Shown here piece by piece: positions 52,613-60,393 of a stretch of DNA of 64,000 nt (its first letter is position 1; every line of letters begins with the position of its first letter). Source of the DNA: CAYJFG01 sp964369405 (lineage in GTDB: Bacteria > Bacillota > Clostridia > Oscillospirales > Acutalibacteraceae); contig CAYJGB010000001.1 in the NCBI GenBank assembly GCA_964369405.1, positions 1 through 64,000 on the forward strand. The letters run 5' to 3'. The notes below the pieces were generated by a model. The model was given only the letters and a program-made list of their open reading frames with translations, did no database searches and had not been told where the DNA came from. Both the position numbers and the translations under genes were made by a program.

Positions 52613-54085
52613 ATGAAACTATATATTGAAAATCATAAATTTCACTATGAAATGGAAAATGTAGTAAGACTATTTTTTCATAATGAAAAAGTTGAAGTTG
52701 TAAAAGAATTTGAAGAGTTAATAAGCCCATATATACTTACTAAAACTTATCAAAAAGATAATGATTTGATTGTTATAGTAACAGTTAATTTTAAAAACTT
52801 TAATAAAACTAAGCAAAAAATAATAAAAGATTATTTAAAAGTAGATTTTAATGAACAAGAAAGAATAATGGCAATTTTGCTTTATGAGTTGCTTTTAGAG
52901 TACACTAAAATTAAACCATCTTGGGGAATTGTAACAGGCGTTAGACCTGTAAAGTTGTATCGCAGTTTAATAAACGAGGGTGGCAAAACATTTGCTAAAG
53001 AATTTTTTGAAGATAAATATCTTGTATCTAAAGAAAAGACTAAACTCACAATTGACACTGAAACAAACGAAAGTAAAATTTTAGAATTATCTCAAAAAAA
53101 ATCATTTAGCCTTTATGTTTCTATTCCGTTTTGTCCATCACGTTGCACTTATTGTTCTTTTGTATCGCAGTCGATAGAAAAATCTCAAAACTTAATAGCT
53201 CCTTACTTTAAAAAATTGTGTGAAGAAATTATTTACACTGCTAGTATTGTAGCTAAACTTGATTTAAAACTAGAATCAATTTATATTGGTGGTGGTACGC
53301 CTACTACGTTATTCCATACAATGCTTACAGAGTTAATTAGAATTATAAATGATAACTTTGATGTGAAGAATTGCAGAGAATTTACAATAGAGGCAGGTAG
53401 ACCAGATACAATAACAGAAGAAAAACTGATAGCAATTTATAACGGGGCTGTTGATAGAATTAGCATAAATCCACAAACCTTAAACGATGATATTTTAAAA
53501 AGTATAGGTCGAAAACATACATCAAAAGAGGCTATAAGTGCGTTTGAACTAGCTAGAAAAATAGGTTTTAAGCACATAAATACAGATTTGATTATAGGAC
53601 TACCTAATGAGGGATTAGAAAGTTTTAAAAATACTTTAGATATAATAACAGATTTAAAACCAGAAAGTATAACGATACATACATTATCAATGAAAAAAAC
53701 ATCAACACTCAACAAAGAGAACGTATTAATTTATAAAAATGATGCAATAATTGCAGAAAATATGCATAACTATGCAAATATAGTTTTACCCAAATGTGAT
53801 TATCAACCATATTACTTATACAGACAGAGTAAAATGGTAGGAAACCTAGAAAATGTTGGTTGGTCAGTTGCAGGTAAAGAGGGTATATACAATGTATATG
53901 TAATGGACGAAACACATACTATAATTGGCTGTGGGGCATGTGCAGTTACTAAATTAAAAGAACCTAACGGAAAATATTTAGAAAGAATATTTAATTATAA
54001 ACTACCATACGAGTATATAAATGATTTTGACGAAATGATAAACAGAAAGAAAAAGATTGTAGAATTTTATAGAAAATTCGGGTAA
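52613..54085 (+). CDS. hemZ: HemZ-family radical SAM protein (coproporphyrinogen dehydrogenase-like)
   Basis: This 490-residue radical SAM protein has an N-terminal domain of about 160 residues. The [4Fe-4S] motif CPSRCTYC (CxxxCxxC) sits in SIPFCPSRCTYCSF, followed by YIGGGTPTT. HemZ is annotated as oxygen-independent coproporphyrinogen III oxidase, but this activity is uncertain in many anaerobes, where related HemW-like proteins insert heme. ATG 52613 is preferred over the in-frame GTG 52607, which overlaps the previous stop. No strong RBS is visible, so translation may be coupled. Confidence 0.9.
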   Translation: MKLYIENHKFHYEMENVVRLFFHNEKVEVVKEFEELISPYILTKTYQKDNDLIVIVTVNFKNFNKTKQKIIKDYLKVDFNEQERIMAILLYELLLEYTKIKPSWGIVTGVRPVKLYRSLINEGGKTFAKEFFEDKYLVSKEKTKLTIDTETNESKILELSQKKSFSLYVSIPFCPSRCTYCSFVSQSIEKSQNLIAPYFKKLCEEIIYTASIVAKLDLKLESIYIGGGTPTTLFHTMLTELIRIINDNFDVKNCREFTIEAGRPDTITEEKLIAIYNGAVDRISINPQTLNDDILKSIGRKHTSKEAISAFELARKIGFKHINTDLIIGLPNEGLESFKNTLDIITDLKPESITIHTLSMKKTSTLNKENVLIYKNDAIIAENMHNYANIVLPKCDYQPYYLYRQSKMVGNLENVGWSVAGKEGIYNVYVMDETHTIIGCGACAVTKLKEPNGKYLERIFNYKLPYEYINDFDEMINRKKKIVEFYRKFG

Positions 54086-54113
54086 AGTTATTAATTTGTT
54101 AACAATCTATTTA

Positions 54114-54142
54114 TTGATTATAGTAAATAGATGTGATATAAT
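54114..54142 (+). promoter_or_regulatory. candidate sigma-A promoter of the zinc-ribbon gene
   Basis: TTGATT (54114-54119), 17 bases and TATAAT (54137-54142) with an extended TG. It lies about 50 bases before the start. Confidence 0.65.
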
Positions 54143-54190
54143 TCTGTTTATAAATTAAAATTATATATAAATTAAAGGAGAAAATTAATT

Positions 54191-54838
54191 ATGAGTTTAT
54201 TCGATGATGTTATGATAAATGCTAAAAGTACGGTGACAAAAGTTTCTAAAAAAGCAGAACAACTGATGGAAAACACAAAACTAAAAAGAACAGAAAGTGA
54301 TATAAATAACGAGATTGAAGAAAAATTAACAGATTTAGGTTTGTTTGTATATGAGTCAACAACAAGAGGCGATATGAACAAAGCAGAATTAAAAACAAAA
54401 ATAGCAACTTTAAACGAACTTTATAAAGAGTCAGAAATTACAAGAGCAATGATTGCAGAATGTAAGAATAAAAGAGCTTGTGGAATTTGTGGCTCGTTTA
54501 ATGATAAAGAAGCAGTTTTTTGCAATAAGTGCGGAACAAAACTAACAGATTTTACTTCAGAGTTTAAAAAAGTTAAAGATGAAGAATTAGAACAAACAAA
54601 GAAAGCAGAAGATGAAGAAAAAGAAGTAAAAGAGCAAATTAAAATTGATGTTAAAGAAGAATTAAAAGAGTCTTTAGTTGAAGAGTTAAAAGAAATAAAA
54701 ACAGCTAAAACAGAAATAGATAACGAAATATCATCAATCTCAACAAAAGATGAAGAGATAGAAGAAGTTGTAGAAGATATTACAGATGTAACAGAAGAAG
54801 AAAGAGAAATTTTTTCTAACTCAAGAAATGAAGAATAA
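54191..54838 (+). CDS. zinc-ribbon coiled-coil protein of unknown function
   Basis: This 215-residue soluble protein has no known name. The N-terminal 95 residues form an amphipathic helical region (AKSTVTKVSKKAEQLMENTK, then EIEEKLTDLGLFVYE). A zinc ribbon follows with Cys97, Cys100, Cys111 and Cys114 (CxxC-x10-CxxC). The last 90 residues are highly acidic, Glu/Lys-rich and probably coiled or disordered. Similar short proteins are common in Clostridia. It has its own promoter and is followed by an inverted repeat. A role in RNA or protein assembly would be speculation. Confidence 0.75.
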   Translation: MSLFDDVMINAKSTVTKVSKKAEQLMENTKLKRTESDINNEIEEKLTDLGLFVYESTTRGDMNKAELKTKIATLNELYKESEITRAMIAECKNKRACGICGSFNDKEAVFCNKCGTKLTDFTSEFKKVKDEELEQTKKAEDEEKEVKEQIKIDVKEELKESLVEELKEIKTAKTEIDNEISSISTKDEEIEEVVEDITDVTEEEREIFSNSRNEE

Positions 54839-54889
54839 GTAGTATTAAATTTAAAATATTTTAATATATATTATTAAAAGAAGTATGTA

Positions 54890-54930
54890 AGTACCTTGTG
54901 ATAGCTAATTGTAAGCCGTTACAAGGTACT
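54890..54930. repeat. inverted repeat after the zinc-ribbon gene
   Basis: AGTACCTTGT (54890-54899) and ACAAGGTACT (54921-54930) form a 10-bp stem with a 21-base loop, followed by ATAATAAAT and not a T-run. It is possibly a Rho-independent-like end of the upstream transcript or a repeat element. Confidence 0.5.
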
Positions 54931-54937
54931 ATAATAA

Positions 54938-55046
54938 ATATAGCATATGAACATTTATTACTCTCGCTTAGCCGTCTAAAATTTGCCTTGCACTACAAAA
55001 TTTTATTTCGACTATCCTAAGACAAATAAAAGTCCAAATGCTATAT
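54938..55046. repeat. long-loop inverted repeat with an internal GC-richer segment
   Basis: ATATAGCAT (54938-54946) and ATGCTATAT (55038-55046) flank about 90 bases that contain a less AT-rich core (near 54961-54995) and short internal inverted segments (AAAATTT near 54979 and AAATTTT near 54998). It fills the gap before the flippase gene and does not look coding. Confidence 0.4.
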
Positions 55047-55077
55047 ATTAAAATGACGATTAAAAGGCGGGGGTTCT

Positions 55078-56871
55078 TTGATAAAGAATAATAATTCTGT
55101 ACAATCTACTGAAACTACTTTTTTAAAAGGTGCTATGATATTAAGTGTCAGTATGATAATTGTAAAGGTTATTGGAATGGTATATAAAATAGCCATGGCT
55201 AGAGTGCTGGGTGAGCTTGGTAATGGTATTTTTAATATTGCTTATGATATATATAATCCATTGTTTATGCTTGCAACTGCTGGTTTTCCCATTGCTATTT
55301 CCAGATTAGTTTCTGAAAATGTTGCAAAAAAACGATATAGAGATGTTAGGAAAATACATAAGATATCAATACCGATTTTTATTATAGCAGGTATTGTTTG
55401 CTTTGTTTTATTAATCATATTATCACAGTTTTATGTTCAAATTATTAATGCAGGCGATGCTAAACTTGCAATATATGCTTTAGCTCCAACTATATTTTTT
55501 GGTTGTTTAGTTTCAATTTATCGTGGTTACTATGAAGGCCTTAGAAATATGGTTCCTACTGCTGTGTCTGAAATCGTTGAAGCTAGTTCAAAATTATTTC
55601 TAGGATTAGCTTTTGCTTATGGGTTATCATATGTTGCTACTATGGAATATGAAAACTCTGGTACTTTATTTGGTGTAGCACAACCTAGTCAAGAGGCATT
55701 TGTATCTGCTTTAACTCCATATACAGTTGCTGCTGCTATTTTAGGTGTTACTATCGGTTCTTTTTTAGCGTTTTTGTTTTTGTTTTTAAGACATAAAATT
55801 AAAGGCGACTCTATTACTAAAGAACTTCTTTTAAATTCACCACGCAGTACAAAAAGCTCAAAACTTCGTAAACGCTTAATTATGACAGCTATTCCTATTG
55901 GATTAGGTGCAATTGTAATGAGTATATCTGGTAGCATTGATACAATGTTTGTTCAGCTTCGAATAATTGATATTATGAATACAGCTCCAGATGTTTTAAA
56001 AGATATTTATAGTTATGTTGACCCTCAATATTTTTTAGCTAATGCTAATGGTGAAACACAAATACAAGTGTATCTATATGGCTCTTTTTCATATGCTACT
56101 ACACTTCTTATGCTTATTACTGCTGTTACACAAGTGTTTGGTACTAGTGCGCTACCCTCAATTACGCAAGCATGGACACTTAGAGATAAGCGAAGAATTA
56201 AGTCGAGCATAGAAACAGTTTTAAAGACTACTACTTTATTTACATTACCAGCTGGTTTAGGTTTATGTGCTTTAGCACAACCGATTTTAACACTTATTTA
56301 CTATAACGAAGGAACAGTAGACGGTATTCAAATAGCAACACCAGTACTTCAAGTAATGGGTATATCAGTACTATTTATTGCAACTAGTACACCGATTTGT
56401 AGTATGCTTCAAGCAGTTGGTAGGGTGGATTTACCTTTAAAATTATTATCTATTGGTATGGTTATTAAAATAATTTTAAATTACACTCTTGTTGGTATTC
56501 CAGAGATTAATATTAAAGGTGCAGCAGTTGGTTCTTTAGTTGGTTATTTATTTATTTGTATAGCAGGTATATACTTCTTATGTAAAGAAACTAAAATTGT
56601 TCCAAACTTTGTTTCTATAATAATTAAACCACTATTTTGTGCAATAGCTTCAGCTGTTTCAGCATACTTAGCATACTCGCTGTTTAATAATTTGTTAGGA
56701 AATACTGTTTTAAGTAGCAATATTTCGACAATAATTGCAATAGCAGTAGCGGCTGTAATTTATGTAATTTTCTTGTTTTTAGTAAGAGGGATTGAAAAAA
56801 ATGATATTTTATTGCTACCAAAAGGAAATAAAATTGTAAAAGTACTTGAAAAAACAAGATTAATGAGGTAA
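55078..56871 (+). CDS. yabM: SpoVB/YabM-like polysaccharide flippase
   Basis: This 597-residue MOP-superfamily protein has about fourteen membrane helices, starting FLKGAMILSVSMIIVKVIGMVYKIAM. It resembles SpoVB and YabM, which flip lipid-linked precursors for spore cortex or wall synthesis. The gene order with mazG, rqcP, yabP, yabQ, divIC and yabR matches the B. subtilis yabM-yabR region, so yabM is the best counterpart. The start is TTG at 55078 after GGCGGGGG. Residues 195-210 and 310-330 are longer loops than usual. mazG follows after 41 bases. Confidence 0.9.
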   Translation: MIKNNNSVQSTETTFLKGAMILSVSMIIVKVIGMVYKIAMARVLGELGNGIFNIAYDIYNPLFMLATAGFPIAISRLVSENVAKKRYRDVRKIHKISIPIFIIAGIVCFVLLIILSQFYVQIINAGDAKLAIYALAPTIFFGCLVSIYRGYYEGLRNMVPTAVSEIVEASSKLFLGLAFAYGLSYVATMEYENSGTLFGVAQPSQEAFVSALTPYTVAAAILGVTIGSFLAFLFLFLRHKIKGDSITKELLLNSPRSTKSSKLRKRLIMTAIPIGLGAIVMSISGSIDTMFVQLRIIDIMNTAPDVLKDIYSYVDPQYFLANANGETQIQVYLYGSFSYATTLLMLITAVTQVFGTSALPSITQAWTLRDKRRIKSSIETVLKTTTLFTLPAGLGLCALAQPILTLIYYNEGTVDGIQIATPVLQVMGISVLFIATSTPICSMLQAVGRVDLPLKLLSIGMVIKIILNYTLVGIPEINIKGAAVGSLVGYLFICIAGIYFLCKETKIVPNFVSIIIKPLFCAIASAVSAYLAYSLFNNLLGNTVLSSNISTIIAIAVAAVIYVIFLFLVRGIEKNDILLLPKGNKIVKVLEKTRLMR

Positions 56872-56912
56872 AATGTATATTGCACGAAGTTTAGTAGCAA
56901 CGAGGTAGTTTT

Positions 56913-57776
56913 ATGAAATTTGAAATTAAAGAGAAATACAATGTAAATGATTTAGTTTTAATAATGAAATTACTGAGGTCTGAAAACGGTTGTCCTTGGG
57001 ATAGAGAGCAAACTCATGAGTCGATAAGACAAAATTTTATTGAAGAAACTTATGAGGCTGTTGAAGCTATTGACTTAAATGATGTGGAGCTTTTAAAAGA
57101 AGAATTAGGCGATGTGCTTTTACAAGTGGTGTTTCATAGTGAGATGGAAAGCGAAAAAGGGAATTTTACTATGGAAGATGTAGCAGATGATATTTGTAAA
57201 AAGTTAATTATAAGACATCCTCATGTATTTTCAGATACAAAAGCAGATACAGCAGAAAAAGTTTTAAGCAATTGGGATAACATTAAAATGCAAACAAAAT
57301 CTCAAACTACTCAGACACAGGCTATGCTAAGTGTATCTAAATCTCTACCATCACTTATGAGAAGTAAAAAAATCCAGCAAAAAGCTGCTAAAGTAGGCTT
57401 TGATTGGGATAACATAGATGGTGCATTTGATAAAGTATATGAAGAAATACAAGAAGTAAAAGAAGCGTATGCTACAGGTGACAAAAACTTGTGTGAAGAA
57501 GAGTTAGGAGATTTATTATTTTCAGTTGTTAATGTTTCGAGATTTTTAGAAGTAGATTCAGAAAAATCGTTGTATAAAGCTTGCGATAAATTTATTGATA
57601 GATTTTCAAAAATTGAACAGCTTGCACTACAAAGAAACATCAATATAAAAGAAGCTAGTTTAGAACAGCTAGATGCCCTATGGGACGAAGCTAAAAAAAA
57701 TAAGTATGTTTTAGTAACGGAGGAAGTAAATAATGAACAAAACAGAATTAATTGCAGCAGTTGCAGAAAAAAGTGA
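56913..57776 (+). CDS. mazG: nucleoside triphosphate pyrophosphohydrolase MazG
   Basis: It hydrolyses non-canonical NTPs to NMP and pyrophosphate. The 287 residues contain two MazG domains, NGCPWDREQTHESIRQNFIEE near 28-48 with ELGDVLLQVVFHSEMES, and EEIQEVKEAY with EELGDLLFSVVNVSRFL. The TP-methylase domain found fused in YabN is absent here. Its last 44 bases overlap the start of the HU gene in another frame. The C-terminus beyond about residue 270 is therefore constrained by that overlap and looks atypical (NRINCSSCRKK). Confidence 0.93.
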   Translation: MKFEIKEKYNVNDLVLIMKLLRSENGCPWDREQTHESIRQNFIEETYEAVEAIDLNDVELLKEELGDVLLQVVFHSEMESEKGNFTMEDVADDICKKLIIRHPHVFSDTKADTAEKVLSNWDNIKMQTKSQTTQTQAMLSVSKSLPSLMRSKKIQQKAAKVGFDWDNIDGAFDKVYEEIQEVKEAYATGDKNLCEEELGDLLFSVVNVSRFLEVDSEKSLYKACDKFIDRFSKIEQLALQRNINIKEASLEQLDALWDEAKKNKYVLVTEEVNNEQNRINCSSCRKK

Positions 57777-58008
57777 ATTAACAAAAAAAGACGCAGAAAA
57801 AGCAGTATCAGCAGTTTTAGAAGCAGTTGTAGAAAGTGTTGCTAAAGGCGAAAAAGTACAAATCGTAGGATTTGGAACATTTGAGCAACGTGAAAGAAAA
57901 GAAAGAATGGGTTGTGACCCTAGAACAAAAACACAAATATTAATTCCAGCATCAAAAGTACCAGCATTTAAAGCAGGTAAAGCATTTAAAGTAGCTGTAG
58001 ATAAATAA
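57733..58008 (+). CDS. hup: DNA-binding protein HU
   Basis: This small histone-like protein bends and compacts DNA. The 91 residues show NKTELIAAVAEKSELTKKDA, the GFGTFEQRERKERMGCDPRT beta-arm region and VPAFKAGKAFK at the end. AGGAAG or GGAGG (57719-57725) is the RBS, inside the end of mazG, so both are read from overlapping frames. A strong terminator follows. The position between mazG and rqcP is typical of Clostridia. Confidence 0.97.
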   Translation: MNKTELIAAVAEKSELTKKDAEKAVSAVLEAVVESVAKGEKVQIVGFGTFEQRERKERMGCDPRTKTQILIPASKVPAFKAGKAFKVAVDK

Positions 58009-58023
58009 TTTTGACCTTATATT

Positions 58024-58060
58024 TTACTGTCTGTTAAATTATAACGGACAGTAATTTTTT
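58024..58060 (+). terminator. intrinsic terminator after hup
   Basis: TTACTGTC (58024-58031) pairs with GACAGTAA (58047-58054), extended by GTT/AAC inside, followed by six Ts. Confidence 0.9.
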
Positions 58061-58097
58061 ATATAAAGAAGTATATACGAAATGGAGAAAAATAAGC

Positions 58098-58340
58098 ATG
58101 AGACTTGATAAATATTTAAAAATTTCAAGAATAATAAAGAGAAGAACTATAGCTAATGAGGCATGCGATGCAGATAGAGTAATAGTAAATGGGAAACCAG
58201 CACGAGCATCATATAATGTTAAAGTTGGTGATGTAGTAGAGGTGCAAATGGGTAGCAAGCCATTAAAGTTTGAAATAGTTACAATAATCGAGCATGTGAA
58301 AAAAGAAGATGCAAGTTTGATGTATAAAATAGTTGAGTAA
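58098..58340 (+). CDS. rqcP: S4-domain RNA-binding protein RqcP (YabO/Hsp15-like)
   Basis: RqcP binds the 50S subunit with RqcH and supports C-terminal alanine tailing of stalled nascent chains. The 80 residues are one S4 domain: MRLDKYLKISRIIKRRTIAN, then DADRVIVNGKPARASYNVKVGD. Length and position match YabO. An ATGGAG-type RBS precedes ATG. It is separated from yabP by an inverted repeat. Confidence 0.94.
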   Translation: MRLDKYLKISRIIKRRTIANEACDADRVIVNGKPARASYNVKVGDVVEVQMGSKPLKFEIVTIIEHVKKEDASLMYKIVE

Positions 58341-58369
58341 TTAAGTTATAATTTTATATTATCTTTCAT

Positions 58370-58446
58370 AGATTTATGTATATAGCTATTAACGAAATTA
58401 GGAAAAATTTACTATTAGTAAAATAAAAAGCTATAATTATAAATCT
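58370..58446. repeat. imperfect 18-base inverted repeat upstream of yabP
   Basis: 58370-58387 (AGATTTATGTATATAGCT) and 58429-58446 (AGCTATAATTATAAATCT) are inverted with 15 of 18 matches and a 41-base loop. The right arm ends directly at the yabP RBS (AGGAGG, 58447-58452), so a stem here could block translation or bind a regulator. Confidence 0.5.
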
Positions 58447-58460
58447 AGGAGGATAATAAT

Positions 58461-58742
58461 ATGATTGAAGATAAAAAAAGACAAATATTACCACATAGTA
58501 TAATTGTTGAAAATAGAAATAAGATTGCAATAACAGGAGTATTAGAAGTTGGTAGCTTTGATGAAAATATAGTAATAATATACACTGACTTTGGAGAATT
58601 ACATTTAAAGGGAAGTAATTTTCATATAAGTAAACTAAGTTTAGATATTGGCGAAGTTAATATTGATGGTCAGATAACATCTATGATATATACAGAAAAT
58701 CAGCAAAGTAGTAACGGGTTATTTTCTAAATTATTTAGATAG
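58461..58742 (+). CDS. yabP: sporulation protein YabP
   Basis: YabP is needed for spore formation and belongs to the same family as YqfC. The 93 residues show HSIIVENRNKIAITGVLEVGSFDEN and LHLKGSNFHISKLSLDIGEV, the family core. With yabQ it is a good marker that the organism forms endospores. AGGAGG is the RBS. yabQ follows 11 bases later. Confidence 0.93.
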   Translation: MIEDKKRQILPHSIIVENRNKIAITGVLEVGSFDENIVIIYTDFGELHLKGSNFHISKLSLDIGEVNIDGQITSMIYTENQQSSNGLFSKLFR

Positions 58743-58753
58743 GGTGTTAGAAT

Positions 58754-59194
58754 TTGGATTTAATACAACCATCACAAGTGTTCGTGTTTTTATATGCAAT
58801 GATTTTAGGAGTTATATTTGCAGTATTATATGATTTTTTCAAAGTTATAAGATATTTTAATAATAAAGATAAGTATATCACTTTTGCAATAGATATAATA
58901 TTTATGATTATATGTGGATTATTATATTTTTACTTTTCTGTATCGTTCAACCAAGGACAAATTAGAGCGTTTACAATAATTGGCACTATTTTAGGCTTTT
59001 TAATATATATTTATGTATTTGGTAGATTTACAGATAAATTCATTTTTATAATAACTAAAAAGCTGTTGTTATTTTTTTGTATTTTAAAGAATGTTTTTCT
59101 TAAATTTACGTACATAGTTGTAAAAATATATTCAAAAATTAAAAACGGTATATTATTATTAGTAAAAAAAGTCCGAAACAAGAAAAATATTTAA
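58754..59194 (+). CDS. yabQ: spore cortex biosynthesis protein YabQ
   Basis: YabQ is a membrane protein required for spore cortex formation. The 146 residues begin PSQVFVFLYAMILGVIFAVLYDFFKVIRYF and have about four hydrophobic helices in the first 110 residues. The C-terminal tail is lysine-rich. Start is TTG at 58754, with AGGGTG upstream. The gene is slightly shorter than the B. subtilis protein. Confidence 0.92.
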   Translation: MDLIQPSQVFVFLYAMILGVIFAVLYDFFKVIRYFNNKDKYITFAIDIIFMIICGLLYFYFSVSFNQGQIRAFTIIGTILGFLIYIYVFGRFTDKFIFIITKKLLLFFCILKNVFLKFTYIVVKIYSKIKNGILLLVKKVRNKKNI

Positions 59195-59211
59195 AATTTT
59201 ATAAATTTTAC

Positions 59212-59241
59212 TTGCAACATAAATCGTATATAGTGTATAAT
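59212..59241 (+). promoter_or_regulatory. candidate divIC promoter
   Basis: TTGCAA (59212-59217), 18 bases and TATAAT (59236-59241), about 50 bases before divIC. It suggests divIC is transcribed apart from the sporulation genes. Confidence 0.55.
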
Positions 59242-59289
59242 AGTACTAGATATATTTTATACTTATTATAGTTAGTAGGTGAGAAGGAC

Positions 59290-59655
59290 ATGGCAAATAA
59301 AAATGACAAGAAAAGTAACGATACTGTAATTAAAGAAGTTGATTTAAAAGCTAATAAAAAGGAAGTTACAAAGAAAAAAAACTTATCTAAAGTTTTAATT
59401 ACATTAGCTGTTATATCCTTTTCAGTATACGCATTAGTTGTACTAGTTAATCAGCAAATGCAAATTAATCAAGCAAAAAGCGAATTAGATAAAATATATG
59501 ATGAGATTGAACTTATTGAAATAAGTACAGATGAGCTTAACAAAATAGCAAATTCTGATGCTGAGGAAAATGAACAATATATCGAAGATTTAGCAAGAAA
59601 CCAATATGGGTATGCAAAAGAAGGCGAACGCATATTTATTAATATAGCAGGTTAA
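59290..59655 (+). CDS. divIC: septum formation initiator DivIC/FtsB-like
   Basis: This bitopic division protein has 121 residues. A lysine-rich cytoplasmic N-terminus covers about 1-33. A single membrane helix (VLITLAVISFSVYALVVLV, about 35-53) and an extracytoplasmic coiled coil with INQAKSELDKIYDEIELIE follow. ARNQYGYAKEGERIF is the conserved end. It works with DivIB and FtsL in the divisome. Position after yabQ is conserved. Confidence 0.93.
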   Translation: MANKNDKKSNDTVIKEVDLKANKKEVTKKKNLSKVLITLAVISFSVYALVVLVNQQMQINQAKSELDKIYDEIELIEISTDELNKIANSDAEENEQYIEDLARNQYGYAKEGERIFINIAG

Positions 59656-59691
59656 TATTTTATTATTTATATAGGGGGATAAGTTTTTTTT

Positions 59692-60222
59692 ATGCAACTT
59701 GAAGTAGGAAGTATTTTAGAAGGCAAAGTTACAGGAATAACTAATTTTGGAGCTTTTGTAGATTTAGCAGATAATGTTACTGGTATGGTACATATTTCAG
59801 AAGTAGCGCCAAATTTTGTAAGTCAAATTAAAGACCATTTAAAAGTTGGTCAAGAGGTTAAAGTTAAAGTTTTATCTGTTGGTGATGACGGTAAAGTAAG
59901 TTTATCTATTAAAAAAGCTATGGAACAACCAAAAGTTCAAGATAAAAACCGTGGCAATGCAAATAATGGTAGAAATAATCGTTACAATAATAATAACAAT
60001 AATAACAACCGTTCAGGCGGTGGTTATAGAAACGATAAAAGAAAACCGTATCAACCAGCACCACCAGTTAATAGTCCTGGTAACTATGAGTGGCAAAGTA
60101 AAAAAACAGACAGTTCAAGTTTTGAAGATATGATGAGTATGTTTAAACAAACAAGTGATGAAAAAATATCTGTTCTTAAAAAAGGAGAGGCAGCACCTAG
60201 AAGAAGAAAACCTCAAAAATAA
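59692..60222 (+). CDS. yabR: S1-domain RNA-binding protein YabR
   Basis: This 176-residue protein has an N-terminal S1 OB-fold (GSILEGKVTGITNFGAFVDL, then GMVHISEVAPNFV, residues about 5-73). A low-complexity Asn/Arg/Gly-rich linker (about 85-120) and a short conserved tail (FEDMMSMFKQTSDEKISVLK) follow. The Asn codons form an AAT/AAC-rich tract (about 59960-60010) that could slip. It ends the cluster. S1 proteins bind ribosomes or RNA; the exact job of YabR is unknown. Confidence 0.9.
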   Translation: MQLEVGSILEGKVTGITNFGAFVDLADNVTGMVHISEVAPNFVSQIKDHLKVGQEVKVKVLSVGDDGKVSLSIKKAMEQPKVQDKNRGNANNGRNNRYNNNNNNNNRSGGGYRNDKRKPYQPAPPVNSPGNYEWQSKKTDSSSFEDMMSMFKQTSDEKISVLKKGEAAPRRRKPQK

Positions 60223-60271
60223 TTTTGTGTAGGTTTTAGCTGTTTTATCTTATATATAATATAATGTTTTG

Positions 60272-60334
60272 TAGAGCAAGTGGCTCTGCCATTGCTGTAA
60301 TAATAATTATGCGATGGTAGGTGTTCTTGTTCTA
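60272..60334 (+). repeat. long imperfect hairpin before the purine phosphorylase gene
   Basis: TAGAGCAAG (60272-60280) pairs with CTTGTTCTA (60326-60334), and TGCCATTGC (60287-60295) pairs with GCGATGGTA (60311-60319). A 6-by-6 internal loop lies between (TGGCTC, 60281-60286; GGTGTT, 60320-60325), with a 15-base loop. No clear T-run follows. It fills most of the 171-base gap and is possibly a regulatory RNA, terminator or repeat. Confidence 0.55.
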
Positions 60335-60393
60335 TATTTATATATATCAAAATAATTAAATTGTTATAAATTAAAAGGAAAAGTGGCGATTTT

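Noticed and set aside
59951..60133. 60-residue frame inside yabR
   Set aside because: It is a shadow of the AAT-rich Asn tract, with no RBS and low complexity.
60272..60334. Purine riboswitch upstream of the purine phosphorylase gene
   Set aside because: The three-helix junction and conserved purine-aptamer loops are not visible; only a single long hairpin is present.
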